Of a stretch of DNA of 64,000 nt, positions 42,823 to 53,720 are shown one piece after another. Positions within the stretch are counted from its first letter, which is position 1, and the number at the start of each line of letters is the position of its first letter. Both the position numbers and the translations under genes were made by a program. The DNA is from Verrucomicrobiota bacterium (GTDB lineage Bacteria; Verrucomicrobiota; Verrucomicrobiia; Verrucomicrobiales; Akkermansiaceae). Under the pieces are notes generated by a model. That model made no database searches. It saw only the letters and a program-made list of their open reading frames with translations, and was not told the origin of the DNA. The stretch is from positions 1-64,000 of the forward strand of contig JAFLEH010000011.1 in assembly GCA_017301995.1 (NCBI GenBank), written 5' to 3'.

Positions 42823-45672
42823 TCAGCTTTTCAGCATTTCCCCCTCCGCATACGCCTGCACGGAGTCGCAGGTGCAGACGAGGTTGCGGTCGCCGTGGAC
42901 GTTGTCGATGCGGGCGACGGCGGGCCAGAACTTGTGGCGGCGCAGATAGGGCAGCGGGAAGGCGGCTTCCTCGCGGGAATAGGTGTGCGGCCAATCGTTT
43001 CCACAGACCGCTTCCACCGGGTGCGGGGCGTGCTTGAGCGGGTTGTCGGAGGCATCGGATTCGCCTTGGATGACGGCGCTGATTTCGCCGTGGATGGAGA
43101 TCATCGCGTCGCAGAAGCGGTCGAGTTCGGCCTTGGATTCGGACTCGGTGGGCTCGATCATCAGGGTGCCGCCGACCGGCCAGCTCATGGTGGGCGCGTG
43201 GAAACCGTAATCCATCAGGCGCTTGGCCACGTCCTCCACGGTGATGCCGCTTTGGTCGGACAGCGGGCGCACGTCGATGATGCACTCGTGGGCCACCAGG
43301 CCCTGGTTGCCGGTGTAGAGGACCGGATAGAACGGCGCGAGGCGCTTGGCCACGTAGTTCGCGTTGAGAATGGCCACGCCGGTGGCCTCGGTGAGGCCCT
43401 CGCCGCCCATCATCGCGATGTACATCCAGGAAATCGTGTTGACCGACGCGCTGCCCCAAGGAGCCGAGCAAACCGCGCCTTCTTTGTTAGGAAGTTCGCC
43501 ATGGCCGGGAAGGAACGGCACGAGTTGCGGCGCGACGCCGATGGGACCCACGCCGGGACCGCCGCCGCCGTGCGGGATGGCGAAGGTCTTGTGGAGGTTC
43601 AGGTGGCACACGTCGGCGCCGATCGCGCCGGGGCTGGTTAGGCCGACCTGGGCGTTCATATTGGCGCCGTCCATGTAGACCTGGCCGCCGGCCGCGTGGA
43701 TGACCTCGCAGATCTCGCGGATGGTTTCCTCGAACACCCCGTGGGTGGACGGATAGGTCACCATCAGCGCGGAAAGGTTGGCAGCGTGTTCGGCGGTGCG
43801 GGCTTTCAGATCAGCCACGTCGATGTTGCCCTTGGCATCGCATTTCACCCCGACGACTTTCATGCCCGCCATCACCGCCGACGCCGGGTTGGTGCCGTGG
43901 GCGGAAACCGGGATGAGGCAGATGTTGCGGTGCCCCTCGCCGCGGGAAAGATGATAGCGGCGGATGGCTAACAAACCCGCGTATTCGCCCTGCGATCCCG
44001 CGTTCGGCTGGAGGGAGACGGCGGCGAAGCCGGTGATGGTGGCCAGCCAGCCTTCCAGCGTTTCCAACATTTCTCGGTAGCCCGCGCTCTGGTCGGCGGG
44101 GACGAAGGGATGGATGTTCGCCACTTCCGGCCACGACAGCGGCATCATTTCGGAGGTGGCGTTCAGTTTCATCGTGCAGGAACCCAGCGCGATCATCGAC
44201 TCGTTGAGCGCGAGATCCTTCGACTCAAGCCGTTTCATATAGCGCAGCATCTCGGTTTCCGAGTGATAGCTGTTGAACACCTTCTGTTGGAGAAACGGCG
44301 AGGTGCGGGCCAGCCCGGCGGGCCATTCCTGGCCGCCGCCGCACCCGCAGGTGGTCACCGGTTTCGTGCCGAACGCCGCGGTGACCGCGGCCGCCTCCGC
44401 GCAGGTCGCGGTTTCATCGTAGGAAACGCCCACCGTATCCGCGTCGAAACGCCGGAGGTTGATCCCGGACGCCAGCGCCGCAGCGATCACCGCGTCCGCC
44501 TTGCCGGGAACTTTCACGGTTAGAGTGTCGAAAAACGCACCTTCCTCCACCGCGATGCCCGAGGCGGTTAGGGAGGCTTTCAGGGCGGCCGCGCGGCGGT
44601 GGATGCGGCCGGCGATCGCCTTGAGCCCCTCCGGGCCGTGATAGACCGCATACATCGACGCCATGACGGCCAGCAGCACCTGGGCGGTGCAAATGTTGGA
44701 AGTGGCCTTGTCGCGGCGGATGTGCTGTTCGCGGGTTTGCAGCGAGAGGCGGAAGCCCGGTTTGCCGCGCGCGTCCACCGAGACCCCGATCAGGCGGCCG
44801 GGCATTTTGCGTTTCAGTTCGTCGCGGCAGGCCATGAAGCCCGCGTGCGGACCGCCGAAGCCGAACGGCACGCCGAACCGCTGGGCCGAGCCCACACAGA
44901 TGTCCGCGCCGAACTCGCCCGGCGGCTTGAGCAGGGTGAGCGCCAGCAGGTCCGCCGCCACGATGGTGGCCGCGCCGGCCGCCTTGGCCTTGGCGAAAAA
45001 CGCGGTGAAATCATCGACCCGGCCGCGGGTATCCGGGTATTGCACCAGCACGGCGAACAAGCCCGCGCATCCGGCGGGATCGAAGGTTTTCCAATCGCCC
45101 GTTTCCACGGTGATGCCCAGCGGTTCGGCGCGGGTCACCACCACGTCGAGGGTTTGCGGGTGGCAGCGGTCGGAGACGAAAATCGTGGTGCCCTTCGGCT
45201 TGCCGGCCAGGGCCAGGCTCATTGCCTCGGCGGCGGCGGTGCCTTCGTCGAGCAACGAGGCGTTGGCCACGTCCAGCGCCGTCAGGTCGGTGATCATCGT
45301 CTGGAAATTGAGCAGCGCCTCGAGCCGGCCCTGGGCGATTTCCGCCTGATAGGGCGTGTAGGCGGTGTACCAACCGGGGTTTTCCAGGATGTTCCGCTGG
45401 ATCACGCCGGGGGTATGGGTGCCGTGGTATCCCTGGCCGATGAACGACTTGACCACCCGGTTTTTCCCCATGATTTCCTTGAGCCGGGACAGCGCGCGGT
45501 GTTCGGTGAGGGCTTCGGGAAGATCGAGCGCGGCGGGCAGGCGGATCCCGGCCGGGACGGCCGCGTCGACGAGCGCCTCCAGGCTGGAAAACCCGGTGGC
45601 GGCGAGCATTTCCTCGCGTTCCGTCCCTACGGGACCCAAATGACGAGCGGCAAAACCAAGGCGAATGGACAT
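42823..45672 (-). CDS. gcvP: Glycine dehydrogenase (decarboxylating), P-protein
   Basis: 949 aa, the full-length fused P-protein. The start is at [11 protein letters not shown]; the frame is open 147 bases upstream, but that extension does not resemble the family. Two aminotransferase-like halves are visible. The pyridoxal-phosphate lysine is in [16 protein letters not shown] (K695), and [12 protein letters not shown] and [10 protein letters not shown] mark the C-terminal half. It decarboxylates glycine and passes the aminomethyl group to lipoylated GcvH. No gcvT or gcvH lies in the window. No glycine riboswitch was recognised in the 280 bases upstream. Confidence 0.97.
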   Translation of the reverse strand: MSIRLGFAARHLGPVGTEREEMLAATGFSSLEALVDAAVPAGIRLPAALDLPEALTEHRALSRLKEIMGKNRVVKSFIGQGYHGTHTPGVIQRNILENPGWYTAYTPYQAEIAQGRLEALLNFQTMITDLTALDVANASLLDEGTAAAEAMSLALAGKPKGTTIFVSDRCHPQTLDVVVTRAEPLGITVETGDWKTFDPAGCAGLFAVLVQYPDTRGRVDDFTAFFAKAKAAGAATIVAADLLALTLLKPPGEFGADICVGSAQRFGVPFGFGGPHAGFMACRDELKRKMPGRLIGVSVDARGKPGFRLSLQTREQHIRRDKATSNICTAQVLLAVMASMYAVYHGPEGLKAIAGRIHRRAAALKASLTASGIAVEEGAFFDTLTVKVPGKADAVIAAALASGINLRRFDADTVGVSYDETATCAEAAAVTAAFGTKPVTTCGCGGGQEWPAGLARTSPFLQQKVFNSYHSETEMLRYMKRLESKDLALNESMIALGSCTMKLNATSEMMPLSWPEVANIHPFVPADQSAGYREMLETLEGWLATITGFAAVSLQPNAGSQGEYAGLLAIRRYHLSRGEGHRNICLIPVSAHGTNPASAVMAGMKVVGVKCDAKGNIDVADLKARTAEHAANLSALMVTYPSTHGVFEETIREICEVIHAAGGQVYMDGANMNAQVGLTSPGAIGADVCHLNLHKTFAIPHGGGGPGVGPIGVAPQLVPFLPGHGELPNKEGAVCSAPWGSASVNTISWMYIAMMGGEGLTEATGVAILNANYVAKRLAPFYPVLYTGNQGLVAHECIIDVRPLSDQSGITVEDVAKRLMDYGFHAPTMSWPVGGTLMIEPTESESKAELDRFCDAMISIHGEISAVIQGESDASDNPLKHAPHPVEAVCGNDWPHTYSREEAAFPLPYLRRHKFWPAVARIDNVHGDRNLVCTCDSVQAYAEGEMLKS

Positions 45673-45905
45673 GATGATGGTGATGGTTGGTGGCTGAAGG
45701 AAAACGCCGGAAACACAAAACGGCTGACGGCCCGTAATGACCTGAATCCGCCCGATACGCAACCCCAGCGAACCGGAAATTTGCGAAAATTTCCATTCCG
45801 CGCTCCATCCCGCCCGCATCAGGCGTTGCGGCGCTCATTTTCGCACTCGCATCGACTCCGCCATAGTGGCCGGCCCCACGGCCAAGGTGTCCCACCCGAC
45901 CCGAG

Positions 45906-45932
45906 GGGTCCGGGAATCGAGATCCCGGACCC
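45906..45932 (-). terminator. Strong hairpin after the CARDB giant gene
   Basis: Perfect 10-bp inverted repeat GGGTCCGGGA (45906-45915) / TCCCGGACCC (45923-45932) with a 7-base loop, about 25 bases downstream of the minus-strand stop at 45956. No T-tract follows. Most likely the transcription end of the giant gene, separating it from gcvP. Confidence 0.6.
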
Positions 45933-45955
45933 TGGATTCAGAATTGGCGCATCCG

Positions 45956-48900
45956 TTATTCCGCTGTCACAGCCACGCGGCCAAAGCGTGTGGCCGCTCC
46001 CGGCGGCGCGGCCGCGTCATCAACAATCACGCGTTCCCAACCGGGATGCCCGGGGATGGGAGTGGCTGTGCCGGGCCCGGCGGGAAGCCACGCTCCAGGC
46101 CCGGAGTCGGATAACCCGGAGCCGAATTGCGCGGTATAGGTGAGGTCGGTCGCGCCAGTTCGGCGCACAAACTCGATCCGCAGGCGGCCCCCGTCCAGCG
46201 TGATGGAGGGCAAACCGGAGGTTCCCGTTCCGGGCGTCAGGATGCGATCCGGTCCGTAGGCGATGTTGGGATCCATGCCGAACGCGTATTTGAGTTGGTT
46301 GGGAATGCCGTCGCCGCTCGGATTGGCTCCGGGCAGCGCGTCGTCTCCGGTGAGGCCGTTTTCCGCCGCCCATGAGGCGAAGGAATCGCCGACGGTGAAT
46401 GGGATCGCCCGGGTGTTGTTGGTTTCATCGCCCTCGATGACCTGATTGATCCATGCGTCCGCGACGAGCAAGAGGTTCCAGGTGCCGGGCGCGAGTGTCG
46501 GCAGGGTAACCGGTATGCTTTGCGAGTAGGACGCCCCGGCCGTCAGTGGCGGGAACAGTTCGGAACTCCAGCCGAGGAAAGTGTCCTCGGGTCCGAAAAC
46601 CGAGTCCTCAGATAGATAAACGGCATCCCACCAACTCCCGCCATCCTCGACCTCGGCATCTCCGCCGTTGGTCACGGAATAGTCGAGTGTGACGGTGGCT
46701 CCCGATCCGGGTGTTCCGGAACCCACGGCAAATGTGGTGGGCCGCAGATCGACCGCGGCGACGGTCACCGGAAACGCGGTGGCGTTGTTGGCTTCATCTC
46801 CCTCAAACAGGGTGTTCCAATAGTCGTCCGCGCTAACAATCAGGTAATACGACCCCGCCGGAACCTGCGGCAGGGCGATTTTCATTGTCCGCTCGTATTC
46901 CGCTCCGGGAGCCACCGGACCGCTTTCCCACCCGCTGTATCCCAGATGGGTGTCGCCGGTATCCAGGACGCCGTCCGCGGACAGATAGATGGAGTCATAC
47001 CAACCTTCCGCGGCAGGAGCCTCGCCGGTTCCGTTGTTGCGGACGGTGTAGGTCAGCAGGTTCGATTGCCCGCACACAAGCGTGGACGAGGGAACGCACG
47101 TGGCCGGCAGCAGATCCGGTGCCACCACTGAAACGGGGACCGCAAGCAGGTTGTCCGTTTCGTCGGATTCGGCCACATTGTCCTGATAGGCGTCGGCGTT
47201 CACCAGCAAGTAGTAGGTTCCGGGCTGCAGTTCGGGGATGCTGACGGACATTTCGCGCTCGTAGGTCGTTCCGGGGGCGATCGGGCCGGCTTCGGTCGGT
47301 CCCCATCCCAAATGGTAATCTCCCGCGTCGGGTATCGCGTCGGTGGAGATTGACACCGAATCCCACCACTCGCCCGCGGCGGGCGCGGTGCCGTCGTTGG
47401 CGATCACGTAGGTTAGATTGTTGGGTTGTCCCGCGTTCAGGACGCCACCGGCGGGCGCGCATGAAGCGGGGCGCAGGTCCGGCTTGGACTCCACCTGGAT
47501 GCCGACGGCAAGCGTGTTGTCCGCCTCATCCGATTCGAAAAGGTCGCCGTCGTGGTCGGTTTTGACGATCAGGAAATACGGGCCGCCGGATAGACCGGTG
47601 ACCGCAACCTCGCGGGTGCGGGTGTAGGTTCCGCCGGCGGAAACTCCCGCCGTTTCGGCCCATGGTCCGCCCACGAGGGTGTCGGTGGGATCGAGTGTCG
47701 GGTCGCTTGACAAATAGACGGCATCGGTGCGGGAAACATCCGCCGGAACGGATCCGCCGCCCTGGTTGGCGATTTCGTATTGGATCGCATTCGGCTGGCC
47801 GGCGACCAGCGGATCACCCGCCACCAGCGAGAGGGCTACCGGGGCAAGATCCATCTGGAAGACCTCCACATGTACCGCCAGCCGGTTGTTCGATTCGTTG
47901 GATTCGAGCACCCCTCCCGTGATATCGGTTCCGGCGATCAGATAATAGGTTCCCGCGGTCACCGCCGGCAGCGATGCCTGATAGATACGCTGGTAGTTGG
48001 CACCTGCGCCAAGCGGTCCGGATGCGGCCGGAGGTCCGCCCAACTGCGTGTCGCCTCCATCCAGCACGGCATCGGCCGAGAAATAGAGGTGGTCGCTCCA
48101 GGTTTCGGCAGCGGGAACCGCTCCGTCACCCTGGTTCGCCACCGTGACGGTTAGGGATGCGGCGGTTCCGGCAACAAGGGGTGTGCCGGACACCACCGCA
48201 GTGGGTGCCAGATCCACCGCGCTGACGGTCACGGCGAAAGCATGGACGTTGTTGGTTTCGTTTGCCTCCGCAATATCTCCGTCGCGATCCGTGTTGACGA
48301 TCAGATACCACTGGCCCGCGGTGACGTTGGGCATCCCGAGCGTGCGGGAACGGGTGTAACCCGCGCCGGCGGCAAGCGGCCCGGATTCGGACCAGGGACC
48401 ACCTAGCAGGACATCCCCCGCGTCAAGCGTGGCATCCGCCGATAGATGCAGGGTATCCGCCCAAGGCCCGGCAGGAACCGGTGACTGCCCGTCGTTGGCA
48501 ACCGTGATCTCGCAGGTGAACGGCCTGCCCTGGAGGATCTGGCCGGTCACTGCGAGCGATTGCGGAACGAGATCGGGCGCGAGCACCTCGATCTGGATCA
48601 CGCGGACATTGTTCGAGTTGTCGGATTCATGCACTTGTCCCGCCGGATCGGTCCGGACGATCAGATGATAGAATCCGGGTTCCACGGTCGGCACGCCAAC
48701 CGTGCGGCTCGATTCGTAGTAGGCGCTCTGGACAAATGGTCCGGAACGGCTCCACGGGCCACCTAACATCGTATCGCCGGCGTCCCAAACGGCGTCGGTG
48801 GAGAACCACAGGTCGTCGGACCAGTTTTCGGTATTGAAGACCGCGCCGTCGCCTTGGTTTGTGATCGTGAAATCGACCACCAGCGACTGCCCCGGAATCA

Positions 48901-51900
48901 CCTGGGTGGCGTGCGGGGTGGCGGCGCTCACCACCAGGTCCGGAGCGGTGATCCGCTGCGGATACGCGCGGATGTTGTTCGTTTCATCCGCTTCCATGAC
49001 CTGGTTGCCGTAGGAATCGCAAGCGAGGATCAGATAGTAATCGCCGGGCGGGACCGCGGGAAGGTCCACCGCGAGGTCGTTCGTCTGTGTGGCGCCGGAC
49101 GCCATCGGCCCGCCATGGCCCGCGGATTCCAACAACGTGTCACCTTCGTCGAGCACCGCGTCCGTGGACAGCCAGATCCGGTCCGACCATATGGCCTCCG
49201 CTCCGATTTCCGCGTTGCCGGTGTTTTCGGATACGACCGTCAGGTTGGCCGATCGGCCGGAAACCGCGGGACCGCCGGTGATCGCCGCGCTTTGCGGTTC
49301 CAGATCGGGCCCGATCTTGATCGGAAAAGCGGTCGCGTTGTTTTCATCGTTTTCTTCAAACAGATTGTTGCTCCAGAAATCCGCGGAAACGATCAAATAG
49401 TAGGTTCCGATGTCCAGGGTGGGAAGTGTGACCGTCACCGGTGTGGTGTAGGAACCACCTGGCGCGACCATGCCGGCCGCTTCGGGCCAGATCGCGAGCA
49501 TGGCCGAATCTCTGGTATCCAGAACGGGATCGTTGGACAGATAGACCATATCCCACCAATTGCGGCCGGTTGGTGCGGGGCCCGCCCCGTCGTTCAGGAT
49601 GGTGAACTCCAGCCCGAGCGTCGCCTCCGAGGCGGGGACTCCGGACGTCACCACCAATGCGGACGGAATCAGATCGGGAGCCACCACCGTCACCTCGAAC
49701 GCTCTCACGTTGTTGGTTTCGTCCGATTCAATCAGATAGTTCATGTAATCGTCGGTGCTCACCAACAGATAATAAGTTCCGGCCGGCACCAGCGGGAGCG
49801 CAACCGGGATCGACCGCGAGTAGGTTTCCGCCGCGGCAAGCGGACCGCCCGCGGAAGTGTGGTTGACCAGCAGGTGGTCCCCTTCGTCCCAAACCGCGTC
49901 GTTTGATAGATAGACACGGTCCCACCAGCCTCTGGCGCTCACTCCGCCCGCGCCGGCGTTGCGAACCGTGAAATCCACCGTTGCGTTCTCGCCGGACGAC
50001 GCCGGTCCGTCATGGAATGCGGCGGCGTCGGGCCGCAGATCGGGGCTGACGACGTTCACCTGGAACGCCTGCGTGTTGTTGTTTTCGTCGCTCTCCGGCA
50101 GATAGTTCATATAATCGTCCGCCACAACGATCAGATAATAGATTCCCGCGGGGACCTGGGGGACGGAGACATCCACCGCGCGGATGTACTCGCCGTTCGG
50201 AGGCAAGGGGCCGCCCGCGCTCGTGTGGTCAACCATGAGCGTGTCCCCTCCGTCATAAACATCGTCTTGCGAGAAGAACACGCGATCCCACCATCCCCGG
50301 AAAGCGACGCCACCCTCACCGGAGTTGCGGATTGTGAACGAAACCCGCGAGGTTTCGCCGGAAGCGCCCGCGCCGCCGACGAATCCCGCCGCGGCCGGGA
50401 CCAGATCGGGCCCGGCGATCCAGACCTCGAACGCCCTCACATTGTTGGTTTCGTCGGACTCGGGAACTAGGTTCTGATAGTCGTCGCTCGACACGATCAG
50501 GTGGTAGGTGCCCGGATTGACAGCCGGGATCTGGCATCCGGCGCTGATGGTGTAGGTGGCGTCCGGACCAACGGGGCCGTTCGCCGCAAAGTGGTTGACG
50601 AGCAGGGTATCTCCGCCGTCAAGTTGGTCATCGGCTGACAGATAGACCCGGTCATACCAGGTGCGGCCGCCAACCGACCCGTCTCCGGTGTTCCGTGTCA
50701 TGAAGGTCACGGTTGCGGTTTCTCCGGACATTCCCAATCCCTCGAAACCCGCATGATCGGGCTGGAGGTCGGGCGTCCCCACTTGGATCGCGTAGGCGGT
50801 CGTGTTATCGGTTTCATCGCTCTCGGGCAAGTGGTTGTATGGCAGATCCGCGGTCACGATCAGATAATAGGTCCCCGGTGGAACGGATGGAACCGTAACG
50901 AGACCACCTGATTGGTAGGACGCGCCCGGTGCCAGCGGTCCCTGTTTCGATCCGTTCCACAGGAAGGTATCGCTCTCGTCGAAAACATCGTCCGCCGACA
51001 GATAGATCTGATCGGTCCAACCGGCGTCCGGGATGGTGGCATCACCGTTGTTCATGACACTCAGGTTGACCTCGAGGGTTTCTCCGGAGGCGGCCCCAAG
51101 CGTGAACCACGCGTCCGTGGGGGTGAGGTTCGCCGCGGTCAGAGTGACCGGAAACGCGACGTCATTCGCCTCGCCCCCGCCTTCGGCGACCCGGTTATCC
51201 GGAGTGTCGGCGCGGACTACCAGATAATAACTTCCCGGAGTGACCGAGGGCACGGTGATCTGGAGGGTGTGGGTGTAATCGGTTCCCGGTTCCACAGGTC
51301 CGTAACGCCACGGCGTTCCCAGCGGAATATCGGATTCGTCATAAATGTTGTCGTCCGATAGATAGACGCTGTCATTCCACCACGAGTCGTGGGTGGCGGT
51401 GTTCCCTTGGTTGGCGACGGTGAAATTCACCTCCGCCCCCAATCCGATTACCGGAGTGGTCGTGAACCAGGCGGCGGTGGGAACGAGATTCGGGGCGAGT
51501 ACCGCCACCGGAAACGCGGCGGTGTTGTCGTCCTCGTCGCCTTCAGCCACGCGGTTGTCGGGGAAATCGGATCGCACGATGAGATGATAGCCTCCGGACG
51601 GAACGTCGGGAACGATTACTGAGAGGCTCTGTGTATAACTGTCTCCGGTCCCGATGGGTCCGTAGAGCCAAGGCGATCCCAGCCAGGTGTCGGTCTCGTC
51701 GAGGTGGTCGTCTTCTGACAGATAGATGCTGTCATACCACCACGAATCATGGGTGGGCGCTCCGCCGTTGTTGGCGATGGTGAAGTTGACTTCCGCCGCT
51801 TGTCCGCACACGGCCGCGTTTGTGAACCACGCGTGGGTGGGGATGAGGTTGGGCGCCGTGACATTGAGAGCGATGCCCATGACGTTGTTGGTCTCGTCGG

Positions 51901-52318
51901 TTTCCGGCACTCCGTCGTAACCGTCCACCACCACGAACAGATGATAGGTTCCGGGTGGAACCTGCGGCAATGTGATCGTGGAGGGCAGGGTGTAGCTGTC
52001 GCTGCCATCTTCCTGCCAGGTATTGGTCCCCAGGAATGTCTCGGCTCCGGCTCCGTCGAAAGTGCTGTCGGTCGAGAGGTAGAACGCGTCGGCCCAGGAG
52101 AATTCGATTTCATCCCCCGTTCTAACCACACTGTGGCTGACCGAGATGGGACCTCCCGCCACGATCGGAGTGGTTGACACCGATAGGGCGGACGGTGCCA
52201 GGTCGCTGGCGGTTTGGGCGGTGGCGGCGGGCACCCCTGAAATCCACGCGATACAGGCAAGGAGGAAACCTGGGAGGCCGAGGTGACGGGCTGGCTGGGC
52301 GGACGATGGAGCACTCAT
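45956..52318 (-). CDS. Giant secreted protein with 16 CARDB repeats
   Basis: 2120 aa. Signal peptide MSAPSSAQPARHLGLPGFL then LACIAWISG, cleavage near TAQ. Residues ~37-1975 consist of 16 tandem CARDB-type adhesion modules of ~115-125 aa, each with a W-x-D-x-x-Y-L-S-x-D beginning, P-x-G-x-Y-Y-L-I-V and an end of the type ESDETNN; the repeats have diverged from one another. The last ~140 residues (SWAAENGLTG, GDGIPNQLKYAFGMDPN) are the same tail family as in the first protein of the window. CARDB domains act in extracellular adhesion or matrix scaffolding. There is no transmembrane anchor or PEP-CTERM, so surface attachment must depend on the tail or on another factor. Confidence 0.9.
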   Translation of the reverse strand: MSAPSSAQPARHLGLPGFLLACIAWISGVPAATAQTASDLAPSALSVSTTPIVAGGPISVSHSVVRTGDEIEFSWADAFYLSTDSTFDGAGAETFLGTNTWQEDGSDSYTLPSTITLPQVPPGTYHLFVVVDGYDGVPETDETNNVMGIALNVTAPNLIPTHAWFTNAAVCGQAAEVNFTIANNGGAPTHDSWWYDSIYLSEDDHLDETDTWLGSPWLYGPIGTGDSYTQSLSVIVPDVPSGGYHLIVRSDFPDNRVAEGDEDDNTAAFPVAVLAPNLVPTAAWFTTTPVIGLGAEVNFTVANQGNTATHDSWWNDSVYLSDDNIYDESDIPLGTPWRYGPVEPGTDYTHTLQITVPSVTPGSYYLVVRADTPDNRVAEGGGEANDVAFPVTLTAANLTPTDAWFTLGAASGETLEVNLSVMNNGDATIPDAGWTDQIYLSADDVFDESDTFLWNGSKQGPLAPGASYQSGGLVTVPSVPPGTYYLIVTADLPYNHLPESDETDNTTAYAIQVGTPDLQPDHAGFEGLGMSGETATVTFMTRNTGDGSVGGRTWYDRVYLSADDQLDGGDTLLVNHFAANGPVGPDATYTISAGCQIPAVNPGTYHLIVSSDDYQNLVPESDETNNVRAFEVWIAGPDLVPAAAGFVGGAGASGETSRVSFTIRNSGEGGVAFRGWWDRVFFSQDDVYDGGDTLMVDHTSAGGPLPPNGEYIRAVDVSVPQVPAGIYYLIVVADDYMNYLPESDENNNTQAFQVNVVSPDLRPDAAAFHDGPASSGENATVDFTVRNAGAGGVSARGWWDRVYLSNDAVWDEGDHLLVNHTSAGGPLAAAETYSRSIPVALPLVPAGTYYLLVSTDDYMNYLIESDETNNVRAFEVTVVAPDLIPSALVVTSGVPASEATLGLEFTILNDGAGPAPTGRNWWDMVYLSNDPVLDTRDSAMLAIWPEAAGMVAPGGSYTTPVTVTLPTLDIGTYYLIVSADFWSNNLFEENDENNATAFPIKIGPDLEPQSAAITGGPAVSGRSANLTVVSENTGNAEIGAEAIWSDRIWLSTDAVLDEGDTLLESAGHGGPMASGATQTNDLAVDLPAVPPGDYYLILACDSYGNQVMEADETNNIRAYPQRITAPDLVVSAATPHATQVIPGQSLVVDFTITNQGDGAVFNTENWSDDLWFSTDAVWDAGDTMLGGPWSRSGPFVQSAYYESSRTVGVPTVEPGFYHLIVRTDPAGQVHESDNSNNVRVIQIEVLAPDLVPQSLAVTGQILQGRPFTCEITVANDGQSPVPAGPWADTLHLSADATLDAGDVLLGGPWSESGPLAAGAGYTRSRTLGMPNVTAGQWYLIVNTDRDGDIAEANETNNVHAFAVTVSAVDLAPTAVVSGTPLVAGTAASLTVTVANQGDGAVPAAETWSDHLYFSADAVLDGGDTQLGGPPAASGPLGAGANYQRIYQASLPAVTAGTYYLIAGTDITGGVLESNESNNRLAVHVEVFQMDLAPVALSLVAGDPLVAGQPNAIQYEIANQGGGSVPADVSRTDAVYLSSDPTLDPTDTLVGGPWAETAGVSAGGTYTRTREVAVTGLSGGPYFLIVKTDHDGDLFESDEADNTLAVGIQVESKPDLRPASCAPAGGVLNAGQPNNLTYVIANDGTAPAAGEWWDSVSISTDAIPDAGDYHLGWGPTEAGPIAPGTTYEREMSVSIPELQPGTYYLLVNADAYQDNVAESDETDNLLAVPVSVVAPDLLPATCVPSSTLVCGQSNLLTYTVRNNGTGEAPAAEGWYDSIYLSADGVLDTGDTHLGYSGWESGPVAPGAEYERTMKIALPQVPAGSYYLIVSADDYWNTLFEGDEANNATAFPVTVAAVDLRPTTFAVGSGTPGSGATVTLDYSVTNGGDAEVEDGGSWWDAVYLSEDSVFGPEDTFLGWSSELFPPLTAGASYSQSIPVTLPTLAPGTWNLLLVADAWINQVIEGDETNNTRAIPFTVGDSFASWAAENGLTGDDALPGANPSGDGIPNQLKYAFGMDPNIAYGPDRILTPGTGTSGLPSITLDGGRLRIEFVRRTGATDLTYTAQFGSGLSDSGPGAWLPAGPGTATPIPGHPGWERVIVDDAAAPPGAATRFGRVAVTAE

Positions 52319-52696
52319 GGCGGAAGTTTGTTGTTAGGTTCCGGTTGTGGCGTTCTGCCCGGCACATCCTGCGTGCCGGACCATGGCTTGCGGCCTCGGA
52401 TTCGCATCCTCCTCGCGTCACCCGGCCTTCCGGGGCAGGCGGGTCGGGGGCGTTTGGTTTGGAGGCAGCCCGCGGGCGCTCCCCATGCATGCGGTCGTTT
52501 GCCAAAATTCCCGCCGGGGCGCAAGCAAAAAACGCGGAGTCTCCGGCTTTTTGGCATTTCCCGCTACCGGAGCCCGATTTTTGACCCGCAAACGGCGATG
52601 GGAGTGGCTGGAATTTCCGGGAACGATTTGATTGCAAGGTGGCGAAATCATGTCTAGTTTCCCGCGCCCGGCCGGGAAATGGCCGGTTTTTACGAT
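52319..52696. other. 378-bp divergent intergenic region
   Basis: Between the CARDB giant gene and asd; should contain both promoters. The only feature supported is the hairpin with T-tract just before asd (52668-52691). Open frames crossing the region lack any domain. Confidence 0.5.
52668..52691 (+). promoter_or_regulatory. Terminator-like hairpin directly before the asd start
   Basis: CCGGCC (52668-52673), 7-base loop, GGCCGG (52681-52686), then TTTTT (52687-52691), five bases before the ATG at 52697. It has the form of an intrinsic terminator, but its position fits an attenuator or a hairpin that hides the ribosome-binding region. Confidence 0.55.
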
Positions 52697-53695
52697 ATGA
52701 ATCCTCCCCATGTGGCAATTGTTGGCGCGACGGGTGCCGTCGGCGAAGAAATGCGTTTGTGTCTTGAGCAGCGGAATTTTCCGGTTGGAAAACTCAAGCT
52801 GCTCGCCTCCGCGCGTTCGGCGGGCAAACGGTTTCCCTTCCGTGGTGAGGACGTTGTGGTGGAGGAACTGACCCACGATTCCTTCGAGGGTGTGGACATC
52901 GCGCTGTTCAGCGCGGGCGGCTCGATTTCCCTGGAATTCGGTCCCTCCGCCGCCAAGGCGGGTGCGGTGGTGATCGACAACTCGTCGGCGTTCCGGATGG
53001 ACCCGGAGGTGCCGCTGGTGGTCCCGGAAATCAATCCAATGGCTGCGAAGAAACACCCCAAGGGCATCATCGCCAATCCGAACTGCACCACGATCATCTC
53101 GCTGATGGCGCTTGCGCCGCTGCATGAGGCGTTCGGGCTGGAAGCGGTGATCGCATCGAGCTACCAGGCGGTGTCCGGTTCGGGCGCGCAGGGGATTGTG
53201 GAGCTGGAGGAGCAGGTCAAGGCGATCGCCAACGGGCAGCCGTTCACCCCCAGGGTCTATCCGCGCCAGATCGCGTTCAACGTGATCCCGCAGGTGGATG
53301 CCTTCATCGACAACGGCTACACCAAAGAGGAAATGAAGATGCTCAACGAAGGCCGTAAAATCATGGAACTTCCGGAGCTGAAGGTCTCCTGCACCTGCGT
53401 GCGGGTGCCGGTCTATCGCTCGCACTCGGTTTCCATCACCGCGAGGTTCAGCCGCCCGGTGGACGTCGCCGCCGCACGTGCCGCTTTCGAAGGCAAACCG
53501 GGCATCAAGGTGGTCGATGATCCGTCGCAGCGCCTCTTCCCGGTGCCGCTCGATACCACCGGCAAGGACGATTGCCTCGTCGGCCGTATCCGCAAGAACC
53601 TGGTGCTCGAAAACGCGCTCGACCTGTGGGTCGTCGGTGACCAGGTCCGCAAGGGCGCGGCGCTCAACGCGGTGCAGATCGCGGAGGTGTTGTGA
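52697..53695 (+). CDS. asd: Aspartate-semialdehyde dehydrogenase
   Basis: 332 aa from [10 protein letters not shown]; an in-frame ATG at 52679 would start inside the hairpin and lacks the NADP-binding start. Rossmann motif GATGAVGEE (10-18); catalytic C130 in [11 protein letters not shown]157 in SSYQAVSG; catalytic H243 in YRSHSVS. It reduces aspartyl-4-phosphate to aspartate semialdehyde, the branch point to Lys/DAP, Met, Thr and Ile. A hairpin with T-tract precedes it. A prenyl synthase gene follows after 25 bases and may be co-transcribed. Confidence 0.96.
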   Translation: MNPPHVAIVGATGAVGEEMRLCLEQRNFPVGKLKLLASARSAGKRFPFRGEDVVVEELTHDSFEGVDIALFSAGGSISLEFGPSAAKAGAVVIDNSSAFRMDPEVPLVVPEINPMAAKKHPKGIIANPNCTTIISLMALAPLHEAFGLEAVIASSYQAVSGSGAQGIVELEEQVKAIANGQPFTPRVYPRQIAFNVIPQVDAFIDNGYTKEEMKMLNEGRKIMELPELKVSCTCVRVPVYRSHSVSITARFSRPVDVAAARAAFEGKPGIKVVDDPSQRLFPVPLDTTGKDDCLVGRIRKNLVLENALDLWVVGDQVRKGAALNAVQIAEVL

Positions 53696-53720
53696 GATCG
53701 CATTATTGGCTTTTGGGATT

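Noticed and set aside
45673..45955. Glycine riboswitch upstream of gcvP
   Set aside because: No tandem glycine-aptamer core was recognisable; the only strong structure (45906-45932) fits a terminator of the upstream gene.
44599..46143. 514-aa plus-strand frame
   Set aside because: Antisense to gcvP; composition typical of a shadow frame.
46395..52210. CRISPR-like periodic repeats
   Set aside because: The ~350-bp periodicity is the DNA image of diverged CARDB protein repeats; units are long, imperfect and coding.
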